Positions 54,454 to 64,000 of a DNA stretch of 64,000 bases are shown here, piece after piece (the first letter of the stretch is position 1; each line of letters opens with the position of its first letter). Origin of the DNA: Topomyia yanbarensis (lineage: Eukaryota > Arthropoda > Insecta > Diptera > Culicidae); contig NC_080672.1 in assembly GCF_030247195.1 (NCBI RefSeq), forward strand, positions 378,300,166 to 378,364,165. Reading direction: 5' to 3'. The notes below the pieces were generated by a model. That model made no database searches. It was not told where the DNA came from and saw only the letters and a list, made by a program, of their open reading frames with translations. The position numbers and the translations under genes were made by a program.

Positions 54454-54529
54454 CCCCCCAAAATGCTACGTCATTTATGCATGGCCCCTTACTGTGTAGT
54501 TGAAGCTACGTGCCACGATAAGCATACCT

Positions 54530-55030
54530 GCGACGCTATCAACAGAGTAGTGATGCGGATACATGCTCTGAGTTGCAGAGGAAGCGGCGAAAGGATCAAC
54601 AAATTTGCGCCGTCGACTAGAAAGCCGATGTGAAACTACAAACCTGCTTCAGGAGAAATGTCATCGCCGAGGAGCTCTTCGTCGGAGTAGCCTAGATCCA
54701 CCGCCTGGGACCTGTTGAGTAGTACGCGACGTTGCACCGGGTTCGGGTCGTCGGAGCGCCAGCGAACCGGATACCTGTATTGCCGGACTGACCTCGGCAT
54801 CCTACCGGTTGGACTATGGAGAAGATTGGAGAGTAGCAGAAGAATCGGTTCCGAGGGAACTACCGCTCTTCGTCGGTGTTATTTTAGCCCATCACCCTGT
54901 CCTACATAGAGGCTTGTGATGAAGTACAGGTTTCGGATCATCGGTGTGCCAGCGTACCTGAAGTCGCGCTTTAACCTGAATCGCCAGACCAACTACGGCT
55001 CTGTACCACTTTGCCCGCGGAAGAGGCTAT
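54530..55030 (+). repeat. LINE 3' repeat block
   Basis: GC-rich imperfect repeats with GCGCCAGCGAACCGGAT, CGGACTGACCTCGGCATC and GTGCCAGCGTACCTGAAG motifs, related to 8761-9010, 17314-17490 and the inverse of 28800-29760. It is a LINE 3' remnant without recognisable ORF2. Confidence 0.6.
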
Positions 55031-56030
55031 AAGCAGGATAACAACTGACATCATACTGAAAGAACGAATGCAATCGAGTAGTGGCAGCACCGAGGAATGC
55101 CGTTGAATTGCCGTTAGGAAACTGTCTTCATCGAACAGCGAGCGAGCGGTATTCGCTAGAGACTAGCATTAACGAAATGCATGAGCACAGCACAGTTTCG
55201 AACGAGAAGAGAATCAGTGAACTAGCTGTGGTAACTAGAGACTGAGAGTTGCCAAAACTGATTTAGGAAGTTGAATCAGTGCGTTCCTTAACTGGTTTCA
55301 ATCGCTTTTGAGTGTTTCAATAAGCTTCTTAGCGTTGGAATCGATGCCTTCTTATTTAACGAGTTGCGCTCACCAATGAAATTTAATCGCTCGAAAATAA
55401 ACTAGTAAGAAGAAAGTTTGTCTTCAAGTGCACTTGTTAATCTATCATTAACCGGAAGAAAAGTTTCGGTACAAAATTTGTCACTCGCTGAAAATTGTGC
55501 TGCCGACCCATGAGAGCCAGGTGGTTATAAGCGAACATTCGTTGATTTGACTTGGATATCCATCGCCTGCCCCGATCAGTCTATAGATAACAGCGGTCGA
55601 AAATGATGCTGTACCTAGGGGCAGAACACATGGAATGCATTTTTACAAATCAGCGAAATTAGATGCATTCATTTCCATCAAAATAGAAATCCGTAATATA
55701 TTTTGCGTTACGTGCAATGTCTTCTAAGTTGCGTGTAAGACGTCAAAATCCTACGAAAAAACTAGCCCTACATTCCACAAAACGTCGAACAAAGTGGATC
55801 AGTGTTTTTGAACAAACTTTTCTGCGAGGGAGTGCAAAGTTGATGCTAAAATGGAAAATAAATGCATTTTTTCTAATTTGATGCAATTTTTTTATACATT
55901 CCTAGAGTGATCTGCCCCTAGTGCTGTACCGTAACAGCAGGTCCGTCATTGTAACAATTTTGCACTGGATGGAAAATACCTGTTTTTGTCTATACACTCC
56001 TTAGAGTGTAATTGTTTATGCAACATAACT
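55031..56030. other. No gene recognised
   Basis: Mixed sequence without a supported frame, RNA gene or clear repeat boundary. Confidence 0.45.
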
Positions 56031-56831
56031 CACACTGAGGAAACAGTACTTAAGAATTTTATAAGTCACAACTTATAAACCTGTGCATTTTTTGTTTCAT
56101 TAGACATTTATGCATTCCATAGGTTGTGTATAAGCATTTCATAAGTCCGCCTAATGGAATCCGTTAATGTGTTTTATGATTTTCATAACCGTATTATTGT
56201 GAAAATTTCATAAGCTTATTGGAAGCAGAGAACACCATTTGTTGGAACCAGATTCAATACTACAACCTGTTCAACCCGGTAGAAGAAATGTAAGTGTTTT
56301 TTCTTTGTTTATTCATTCTTTTTGCTTCAAGAAATTCATTTATTTTGCAGTTACACCAATATTGAGACGCAGCAGAAGCATAGCTACCACATAGCCATTT
56401 TTCTAAGTATCTAAGTCGCTCAAAAACTGCTTTTGTTAAAGTGTCGGGTTTTCTCTAGACAATCTTGGACCCAGAAAAATAACAGATTATATAATGTTAT
56501 TTCAATTTTCTTTAAATATTTAAAAAATAGAAAATAAATGATATTTATGACTTTTTTGTTACTCCATTTTATATAATATAGTTATGAATTTCATAAAAAC
56601 TAACACGTTAAATTCATATTAAAATACCATGATATACATAAGTAAAATCATATGAAAGTCATAATAAAAGTCTAAAAATTTCATAAGTACCGCTAATGAA
56701 ATTCAATAGCAGCTTGATGGCCAATTTTTCCTCCAGTCATAAGTAAAACTTATGATTTCCATATGGGAAACTTGTGGCAAAAGATCGTTAGTAGTTCTTA
56801 TGGATTTCAATAGTTATTTTTCCTCGGTGCA
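56031..56831. mobile_element. MITE with CACCGAGGAAAA-type ends
   Basis: Left end CACACTGAGGAAACAGTACT, right end inverse of TTATTTTTCCTCGGTG. The interior is full of TTTCATAAGT / ACTTATGA motifs in both orientations. About 800 bp, no coding capacity. Target duplication not resolved. Confidence 0.65.
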
Positions 56832-57624
56832 CGACTGTTCAGTATGCTTGTTCATGTAATTTTTGTTTAAATTGTTAAACATGATCGTTGTTATTCGCCC
56901 TGATAGGCGTAGTGATTTTTGTTGTATATTTGTAAATAAATAGTATAGGGTTTAGATAGTTTACCCATCTTTCTGTGAAATGAGTGCCGATTATACTGCG
57001 CATCTGCGATGACAGTTCTGCGGCGATGCAGTTGGAGCTTTGTTTTGGTTGAGCTGGTAAGCGGCATTCGACTTTTGAAAATGATGGACCACAACCACAA
57101 ACAGGAATACCCAGATATATTTTTCAAATTTCTTCACATTATATAAAAAATGTCTTCATTTGTCTTCAACGGCCAGGATTCTGAATCGGTTATTGATTTT
57201 GAGCCAGGAAATGTTCCAGTATTCGTCGAAAGTTCGGTATCGGTTCGCCATCAGGGCTTAGCTAAACAACAGGGAGTGTTTTTACTACCTCGGCTAAATA
57301 CCAAGTAACCGCAATATGGACCGTTCTCACCGTGAATGATCAGTCGAACGAGCCCAGTTCTCCTCCACAGTTAAACGCCAAGGAAAACGAAGCAGGGCGG
57401 ACATAGGTTCCCCCTGGGAAGCTCACTACGGCGATTTTCGGGATCGTTTAGGGAGATCCGGTGTTATTTCGCAACAGTCGCTAAGGAGGTTCCAATAAAT
57501 GAGTTGGATTGGCGAACAGAAGCGACGAAGGAGAACGCGGCCGATGATATCCTGACCGGTCGGAAGGAACCGCTAGCTTTCCGCCACCACCCGGTTAAAC
57601 CATTCGGAATTTTATACGGAATCC
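56832..57624. other. No gene recognised
   Basis: No supported gene. The part from about 57160 shares CGGTT and GATTCTGAATCGGTT motifs with the palindrome that follows and may belong to the same element. Confidence 0.4.
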
Positions 57625-57723
57625 TGAATGGAGTCATTATGGATTCCAAATCAAATGCAACAACCGATTCTGAGTCGGAATCGGTTGTTGCATTTGATTT
57701 GGAATCCATAATGACTTCATTCA
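57625..57723. repeat. 99-bp near-perfect hairpin
   Basis: Arms of about 45 bp (beginning TGAATGGAGTCATTATGGAT, with one difference to the other arm) around a 7-10-base centre at CTGAGTCGG. A 92-codon frame (57504-57779) reads through both arms and is a by-product. Confidence 0.9.
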
Positions 57724-57779
57724 GAAAACCGAACCGGTTCAGGAATGAGTTTAACTGGGCACCAGCAGCAGCAAATTAA

Positions 57780-59768
57780 CGTATGCAGTGGAGGAATTGG
57801 GTTATTATATGAAGAATAAAATTCTCCTATTATTTCATAAACCGATAGAGCTCGTCTTACTAAATATAACAATAAATATTCTTAATCTTTTAAACTTCAG
57901 AATGATTTTTAATTGATTTTCTAAAAAAAATGTGAACACGTCCTCGTTTGACACTAACGGTCTTCTTTGACAGTAAATTTAGCCACATGGGTTAGCATTT
58001 TTGACAGTTATCCCAGCAAAAGGATAGGGATCAAGTAAGTTCAATGGAAGGTGTGGTCGGGATCATGCAATTTTGTAAAATAATCTTTAACGTCATCTGC
58101 CTCGGAAACAAAAGAAAACAGCATATGGTTTAATGATTCAATTTTAGTTTGTTTGTTTTGTACACTTTTGTTTGAGTTACGAAGATCTGAAATTTTGGTT
58201 AAGCACCTAGGCCGCACAGTGGGACCAATCCAAAAAAGGTGGGACAAAATTAATTTGAGGCCATAGATGTCATTTTTGAGCCAGCATTTCTTCGTAAGTT
58301 ACGTTTACAATATTATTCTGCAGCTTCCTAAATAGAATGTTTTTTGGTTAGACTAAAAAAGAGAACCGAAGCAAATAAAATTTTAAATTTTTTTAAGGAG
58401 GATGATGTCTTCGGTAAAGTTGCAGAATATTATGTTTTGAATAACTTCGTTTAAGGTACCGTAAACATCAGAGCTCATTTTTAGGCAAAATAGTTTTTTG
58501 TGAATATGACCTGAAAATCAGTTTTTTTGACTTTTTCATGCTAAAAGTCTTAATGGATCAATTTAATATGTTCTACAAACTTGCAGGTATCTCAAAAATA
58601 CAAGCTTTTGCTGAAGAAAATAATAACCTAAAATCAATATTTTGACTTCTAAATGCATTTTTCACATAAATTTGAACTATTTTCATCAAAGATTTCTGTT
58701 TTCATGGGTATTAATTAATAGTAATTGATTAACTAAATATATTCTACATGCTTGTAGCAGCGTGTAAAATATAACATTTTGTTAATAAATAATAATGTAT
58801 ATAAATTAAAAATGTAAACTCATTTTATGTTATAAACCTTCGAAATGAAAGGTCACCATCATTGTGATAGATGCAGAACATGTTTAGAAGCGTCTAGGTT
58901 TTCGTACGGTTACTGAAACAAGTCTCATCATATAAATAATCAAAGTTACCTCGGTGACCAAAGATCAAAAAGATACCCGATGTGCAGTGCTGAAATAACA
59001 GCATTGTCGCATTCATTGTGTGGATCAAAAAGTACTTCAGCAATAGATTCATGAATAAGTAATGACCGCCCATCTGTCAACGAAGTTTGGCATCTACTGA
59101 TATACATTTTCTCAGACGTAAATATATCAAATATGTATGATTAAAATTGTATTACTTGAAAATTTTATAAAATCATAAATAGAAGAGCGCTTTGTTGCAG
59201 AAAACAACCTTAAACACAAAATGAAGTACGAAGAGTTTTATTGCTGGCCTGGACAACGGTGTTCGAATGGTAATTATCCGCTCAAGCCGCTCTGTTCGAT
59301 AATTTCTCATTATTGGCCAAGTTTCTCTTATTTTCAAACAACAGTCAACTGTGAGGCCAGATTTCCATTACAAATCATTTTAGAATCCTTGGTAGAAACA
59401 CTTTATTTACTCTACTTTCATCGGATATAACTTTACATCTATTTACAGTTGAGGCCTCTCAGTTCTATGGTTCCCAGGGGCCCCGAGTGATCCTAAAACG
59501 GCGCTGGTCACCTGTGGTTGCTAAGAAACAATTGAACGATTGAACTTAATTAAACTATAGTTGAAAAAGCACAATTTTTGTCACAAATCTTTTTTTTTGG
59601 TATAATGCTTGTCCTGTACTCGTGGTACCAAATGGCTACAGCAAGTAGAAGCGTCACTTTTTTTTTCATTTGACATAGTTTCTGAGCATTGTTTGCGTAT
59701 GGATTACTTTGACTGTTTATTCATCTGACACATATGGACTGAATTTGCTCTGAATACCTACCTGATTG
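57780..59768. other. No gene recognised
   Basis: AT-rich, stop-rich sequence. Short frames such as 59221-59430 have no family resemblance. Confidence 0.45.
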
Positions 59769-60025
59769 CAGGATCGGATCCAGAAAAAAATTCGGAGGGG
59801 GTCCGAAATTTCGATTTTTAAATGTTCATTGTACACTACGAAATATGTAATACCCTCATTTGATTAAAATTTGTTTTGGTGGTCGAATCTGGTTTGGACT
59901 GAATTTTAATTTAGAATGAATTTAAAATAAAAACTATTTTATATTTCTCTAGAAGCTAGAAATTGTCGGGGGGGGGGGGGTGTGTGGTCCGGACCCCCAG
60001 GACCTTCCCCCTGGATCCGCCACTG
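59769..60025. mobile_element. hAT MITE, 257 bp, aged
   Basis: Ends CAGGATCGGATCCAG and inverse of CTGGATCCGCCACTG, with a G-run and GGTCC / GGACC blocks just inside. Flanks CCTGATTG (59761-59768) and CCTAATAG (60026-60033) match at six of eight bases, consistent with an old 8-bp duplication. Confidence 0.75.
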
Positions 60026-60033
60026 CCTAATAG

Positions 60034-61794
60034 ATAAAGCTCCTGTAAAGTTTGTACTGAATTTTATGTAAACTTATTGTTTTGATTTTGCCCCACAGCC
60101 CCCTAACCTGACTCGTACCCATTTCAAATTATTTGTTTTATTTTTCTGCACATGACCCACTTAACCGACTCACTTTTTAAATTTTGGAATTGGTTGAACG
60201 TCTGCACGTCCACAAAGTCACCGAAGCTGTTGATGCTTGTGCATTTATCTAGATGCCTTGAGGAGTGTCTCACACACCAGTGACCGACTGAGCGGATCGC
60301 GAAAGTGTTACGTAGATTACGTAAAGCAAAACATCATGGAAACAGGCCGACGTTGTTGATTGGTAGCCAAACACGGCCCCTATAACACAGACCGACCATG
60401 GATCATGTTAGTTTTTATGTTTCCTACTACTAGACTAGACGATCGATATGCACAAAGGCTACTACCGCAACAATGCACGCTTCACCGTACAAGTGTCGTG
60501 AAAGTTTTCCAGGACACTTTCATCGGTTCACTTTTACTGTTAATTACCGCACGTATGAGATTTTAATTCGCTATATCATGCAGCGATCATCAAGTAATTT
60601 ACTTACGGCTATACAAAGTGTGCTGATCTGGTGCATGGTTGGATGAAACTATTTCACTGAGCCAAGGACGATCAACCGATAGCGAACAGTTCGGTGGTCT
60701 AGTTTTTCAGAACCATATAGCAGAATCGTTAGCGTTATTCCTCCCCTCCAGCGGCGATTTGGAGTTTGCTGCTACCACCGAAGAGAATGATTGTTATCGA
60801 AAAATAGATCCAACTTCAACTGCCGATGAAACACAGAAATGCAATACGATCGATCTTCAATCACGTTGCCGATGATACCACAGCTGTTTCGTATGAATTC
60901 CGACTCGAGACTGGTTCCAGCGGGTGGTTTTGGGGAGCTTTCGTTGGGGCCGACACGAAGACCACGACCGTACCGTACGAAAGAGCTGAATGCGAGCGCG
61001 TGGTTGTGGAAGCGCTTGGGGGTGCTCAGCTGTAAAGCACGTCATACTTCGGTTATGCTCAGTCATTAAAGTTACACGGCATGTCTACGATATGCCAAGG
61101 GGCCGTGGAGAGGGTAGGAGATTGGAGCCGGCGAATTGATCGAACAGTGGGATTTGTTTCGGGATGAAGTGATTAGTTGGGCAAATTATCAAATCACCGT
61201 TGTTTAATTGTAGATACACTATTGAAATGAAAGGTTACATTCGAAAATAGATATAATTTGGCAACACTTTTAAACGCTGTTACCTAGTTATAAATGTAAG
61301 TTTTGTAAGGGAGTGAAAATCTATTCACCATGCAGTAACAAGCTTTGAAACTAGTTTAATAGCGGTTGTTTCGAAAATTTCTTCTGATAATATTATATAA
61401 ACTGAAAAATTAATAAATGAATAAATGTTTTGTTTAACTGGTCAAAAAGCAAAAAACAAGTTCTCAGAATTTAATTTTGATTTTTTTCATAGATGTTTGG
61501 ACGGTGGTGTTATCACATTTTATTGACCCAGCTTGAGATTTTTTTTAAACTCTACTATGATCTATAGTTCACCATTGTCTTTGAGGATGTATGGCCGATA
61601 GCCCAGTATTGCTCTGTAGGGTGAAACTGCGGACAATTTGTAGGATTCATCTCTTTCTCAACCAAATCTTCTATATGCTGTAACCATTTTATAGTGATTT
61701 TGGCATAATGTGTAAATATCAAATTCGCAGATTGCATACTAACGATTACCATTGGAATCTTCATTGCCGTCCACGACCATCTTCACAGATACTT
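60034..61794. other. No gene recognised
   Basis: Less AT-rich around 60640-61060, with overlapping frames of 69-78 codons on both strands, but no recognisable family, splice pattern or repeat boundary. Confidence 0.4.
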
Positions 61795-62060
61795 AGGATG
61801 GGGTAGGAAATGTTGATGTAATGCCTACTTAAGGAAGGCCACCGACTCAGCCACACTCGCACGGAGTTAGAATGAAGGACAGGTATAGGTCTAGGATTCG
61901 CCACCAGCAGGTGATGCGACCAGGAAATGAATATGTTCTATACGGTGGGATGGTTAGTCTCCGAGCATACGTATGCTTAGAGCAAAATGTTATTTAGGTA
62001 TGTTGTTCTTGTGTTTAAACTCTGGATAGCTGGCCATCGAGCGTGATTTACTTTTTCTCT
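61795..62060 (+). repeat. Dispersed repeat, copy 1
   Basis: Shares GGTCTAGGATTCGC, GCGATGCGACC-like, GGTTAGTCT(C/T)CGAG and TTTAAACTCTGG(A/G)TAGC with 63745-64000 in direct orientation. No coding frame. A shorter related tail is at about 62225-62260. Confidence 0.7.
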
Positions 62061-63321
62061 AACTTACAACAATTTGAACTCCAAACAGCGGGATGTGGGA
62101 GTATTGCTAAGACTATGAGCTAGTCTGATATCTATAATCGATTGAGAATTGAGAAGATGATCTTAGCTATATACATGCACGAAAGTCGTTCGCGATCGAT
62201 TTCCGAAAATTTTAATCGCTCAACTTGAACCTCGGATAGCCGGCCATCGGGAGTATTTGCTTCTTATTTATAATAGTGTTGTTTCTACTTTTTACTTAAC
62301 TCGTGCGACCACCCTTGGTTGCAATTTTGTTATTGATCTGGACTTACTAATATTACTACAACCGTCACGGTAAATAACGAGAAAATGCCTCAATTAAAAT
62401 TTCTTTTTTTAAATATTTTTAAGGAAGGAAAACTAGCAAGAGAGAAGAAAAATATTGCAAACAGAACCTGCAAAAGAAAACCGTTTGTCCCCCTTCCCTG
62501 TCAGCATTCGACCACATATCATAGCCGATCTTCACTAATGCCACTCCCGTTTGAAACGAAACTGAGACAGGCTCCAATCCGTCAACCTGTCGAAGTGAAT
62601 GAACTGACAGGAGGTGGGGATAGAACTCGACCAAGACCCGCATAAGGTGGCCAGTACTCCGATTGGCACCGTGGGGATGTAACGGATAGGAGTTCTGTAT
62701 GAGAGGTGAATGGCGACATAGTTTGGCTTCATGTTGCACGTTAATACAGCTTTTCCAACCTGCATCATAGTAAATCATGTAATATACGATTAAATCATTT
62801 TTACTACCTGTGACAAGTATTTAAAATAGACTGAAATGGTTTTTTGTATTGAAAAAAATCAACAAATTTCCACCAAAATTTAAAAAAAACAAGGTTATTC
62901 GGGTAAGGTACCGTATATGGATATATTGAAAAAAGTAATTTTAACTTTCGTTGAGGTTTTCGTGATTAGGTGTCTTCAGCCAAGTTTCGTGAAACTTGAT
63001 TACGCCTAGAAATTGGTTAGCACTTTCACTTTTCCTCAGAGGTTGCTGCCAACAATTTTTATCCATATTATGTAAAAATGTTTTTCTTTTGCATTCTTGT
63101 TCAACCGATATATGTCACGATGACATTTTCCTCTGAAACTATAGATGACCATGTTTATGATCAGAATGCCTTCTGAAGGGTCCAAATTATTCAATTGCTA
63201 CATGATGTACAAAAAAATATCGAACAATTTGAAAAAAAATCAAGATTTCAATGTGGTACTGGAAGTTTTTGGTACTGTGCGATGTAACTGCCAGCACATT
63301 ATCATTAAATATATTTTTGTA
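62061..63321. other. No gene recognised
   Basis: AT-rich with a GC-richer stretch at 62500-62700. No frame with recognisable family. It ends at the SINE's left duplication. Confidence 0.45.
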
Positions 63322-63489
63322 GGTGGGGTGGGCGTAGCGTAGTTGGTAAATCGATTGCCTTGTACGCAGCGCACTTGGGTTCGAGTCCCGACCCCGTAAA
63401 TAGGGTTAGAAATTTTTTATAAGAGATTTTTCTAACCCGAAGAGGCGAATGACATTAAGATTAAAACCTCTATAATCGAAATAAAAAAA
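63322..63489 (+). mobile_element. tRNA-derived SINE
   Basis: A 168-bp element with a tRNA-like head: A box TAGCGTAGTTGG (63335-63346) and B box GGTTCGAGTCC (63378-63388), which would drive RNA polymerase III. A tRNA-unrelated body with a possible stem (GGGTTAGAAA / TTTTTCTAACCC) and an A-rich tail follow. It is flanked by an exact 11-bp duplication ATATTTTTGTA (63311-63321; 63490-63500). Mobilisation would need a LINE in trans. Confidence 0.92.
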
Positions 63490-63744
63490 ATATTTTTGTA
63501 AGCTAGTAATAAAGATAATTTTACACCTCCAGTGTTGTAATTCTTGCGTTGCGTTGTGACGATGATTTTGGCGGATTGCACACTGGCTTCATCATGTTTG
63601 ACTGCTAATTATCTACTAATAGTTGCTTAGGAAATGGTAAGTAGAAATTCATTACAATTCGACACATATTGAAAACTCAACCGCATGATAGCTACTATTG
63701 CCGGCCGCCTCCATCTCCATCGTTCACGAGGAAGGATAAAGGAT

Positions 63745-64000
63745 AAGATAGACTGGAAGAGTTGATGCTCCCCTAATTAACGGAAGGACGACGAATAATC
63801 AGATTCTTCCATAGGTGCGCGGAGTTTGTGGTTTGGAAGGGTATAAGGTCTAGGATTCGCTCCAAGCAAGCGATGCGACCTATAACGCATAGTCTATTAT
63901 GTAGGTGTTTAGTTAGTCTTCGAGTACACGATCACTCGGAAAAGAAAGATCTTGTTTAGTTTTTGGTTCTTTTTAAACTCTGGGTAGCCGGCTACCGAGA
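63745..64000 (+). repeat. Dispersed repeat, copy 2, cut by window end
   Basis: Second copy of 61795-62060 (GGTCTAGGATTCGCTCCAAG; TTAGTCTTCGAGTACACG; CTCTGGGTAGCCGGCTACCG). It runs off the end of the window. Confidence 0.7.

Larger units (their letters stand above)
48513..54488. mobile_element. PIF/Harbinger-type MITE, split by a Gypsy element
   Basis: Inverted ends GGGGCCGTACACAAATGACG (48513) and the inverse of CGTCATTTATGCATGGCCCC (54488) are flanked by TTA at 48510-48512 and 54489-54491. GGG(G)CC ends plus a TTA duplication fit PIF/Harbinger. Without the Gypsy insertion it would be about 765 bp. The inner arms repeat GTAGCATT(T) and CCTCCCCCTCGT motifs. No transposase. Confidence 0.85.

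Noticed and set aside
57504..57779. 92-codon frame on the + strand
   Set aside because: It reads through both arms of a near-perfect palindrome, so the protein repeats its own inverse; no family.
60639..61069. Possible gene from overlapping 69-78-codon frames
   Set aside because: No family, no splice structure, similar frames on both strands.
63322..63395. Functional tRNA gene
   Set aside because: It has A and B boxes, but the cloverleaf does not close well by eye, and the unit continues into a SINE body with A-rich tail and flanking duplication.

Overview
This is a eukaryotic, insect-type nuclear window, most likely from a culicine mosquito. The basis is mixed: introns of about 55-330 bp, R1-clade and other LINEs of kinds common in mosquitoes, a DD37E mariner, a tRNA-derived SINE and very many MITEs. 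The species cannot be fixed from the sequence alone. It is gene-poor: I can support only four cellular genes, and most of the rest is nested transposable elements.

Cellular genes. (1) 19215-18749 (-), a two-exon gene for a small secreted Tyr-rich protein of unknown function. (2) 34197-33081 (-), a four-coding-exon CHMP4/Snf7 (shrub) ESCRT-III gene. (3) 45485-45724 (+), LSm6, a core subunit of the U6 snRNP and Lsm1-7 rings. (4) 46250-45981 (-), a second small secreted protein, tail-to-tail with LSm6, whose first exon is uncertain.

Layout. 1.3-9.2 kb is an old R1-like LINE on the + strand, broken by a DD37E mariner (2644-3936, TA duplications) and by a 2.8 kb hAT-like element (4658-7494) that carries a 1.2 kb foldback. 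9.3-17.5 kb is a second old LINE, split by an almost intact 5.7 kb R1-clade LINE (9581-15305, 12-bp target duplication, poly-A tail, two long ORFs). 17.5-23.6 kb holds a degenerate minisatellite, one gene and LINE fragments. 24.0-25.6 kb is a 1.6 kb inverted repeat with a palindromic TTAA element in only one arm. 25.9-32.5 kb has an I-like LINE with a MITE and an RTE-like LINE split by a 3.5 kb hAT-like element, itself filled by an R1-like LINE and a further small hAT. 33-36.7 kb has CHMP4 and MITEs. 39.3-44.5 kb is bracketed by hAT-type termini and an exact 8-bp duplication. 48.5-54.5 kb is a three-level nest: a Harbinger-type MITE containing a Mag-like Gypsy retrotransposon (reading -), whose 5' LTR contains a 527-bp MITE. 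55-64 kb is repeat-derived, with a SINE at 63322-63489.

The elements do not form a pathway. What links them is insertion order, which the target duplications allow to be read. I found no CRISPR, rRNA, operon or defence cassette, and nothing I would call an undescribed molecular system. The items most worth following are the two look-alike small secreted genes, the long perfect hairpins, the GTG-for-ATG start in the otherwise intact LINE, and the exact insertion stratigraphy.
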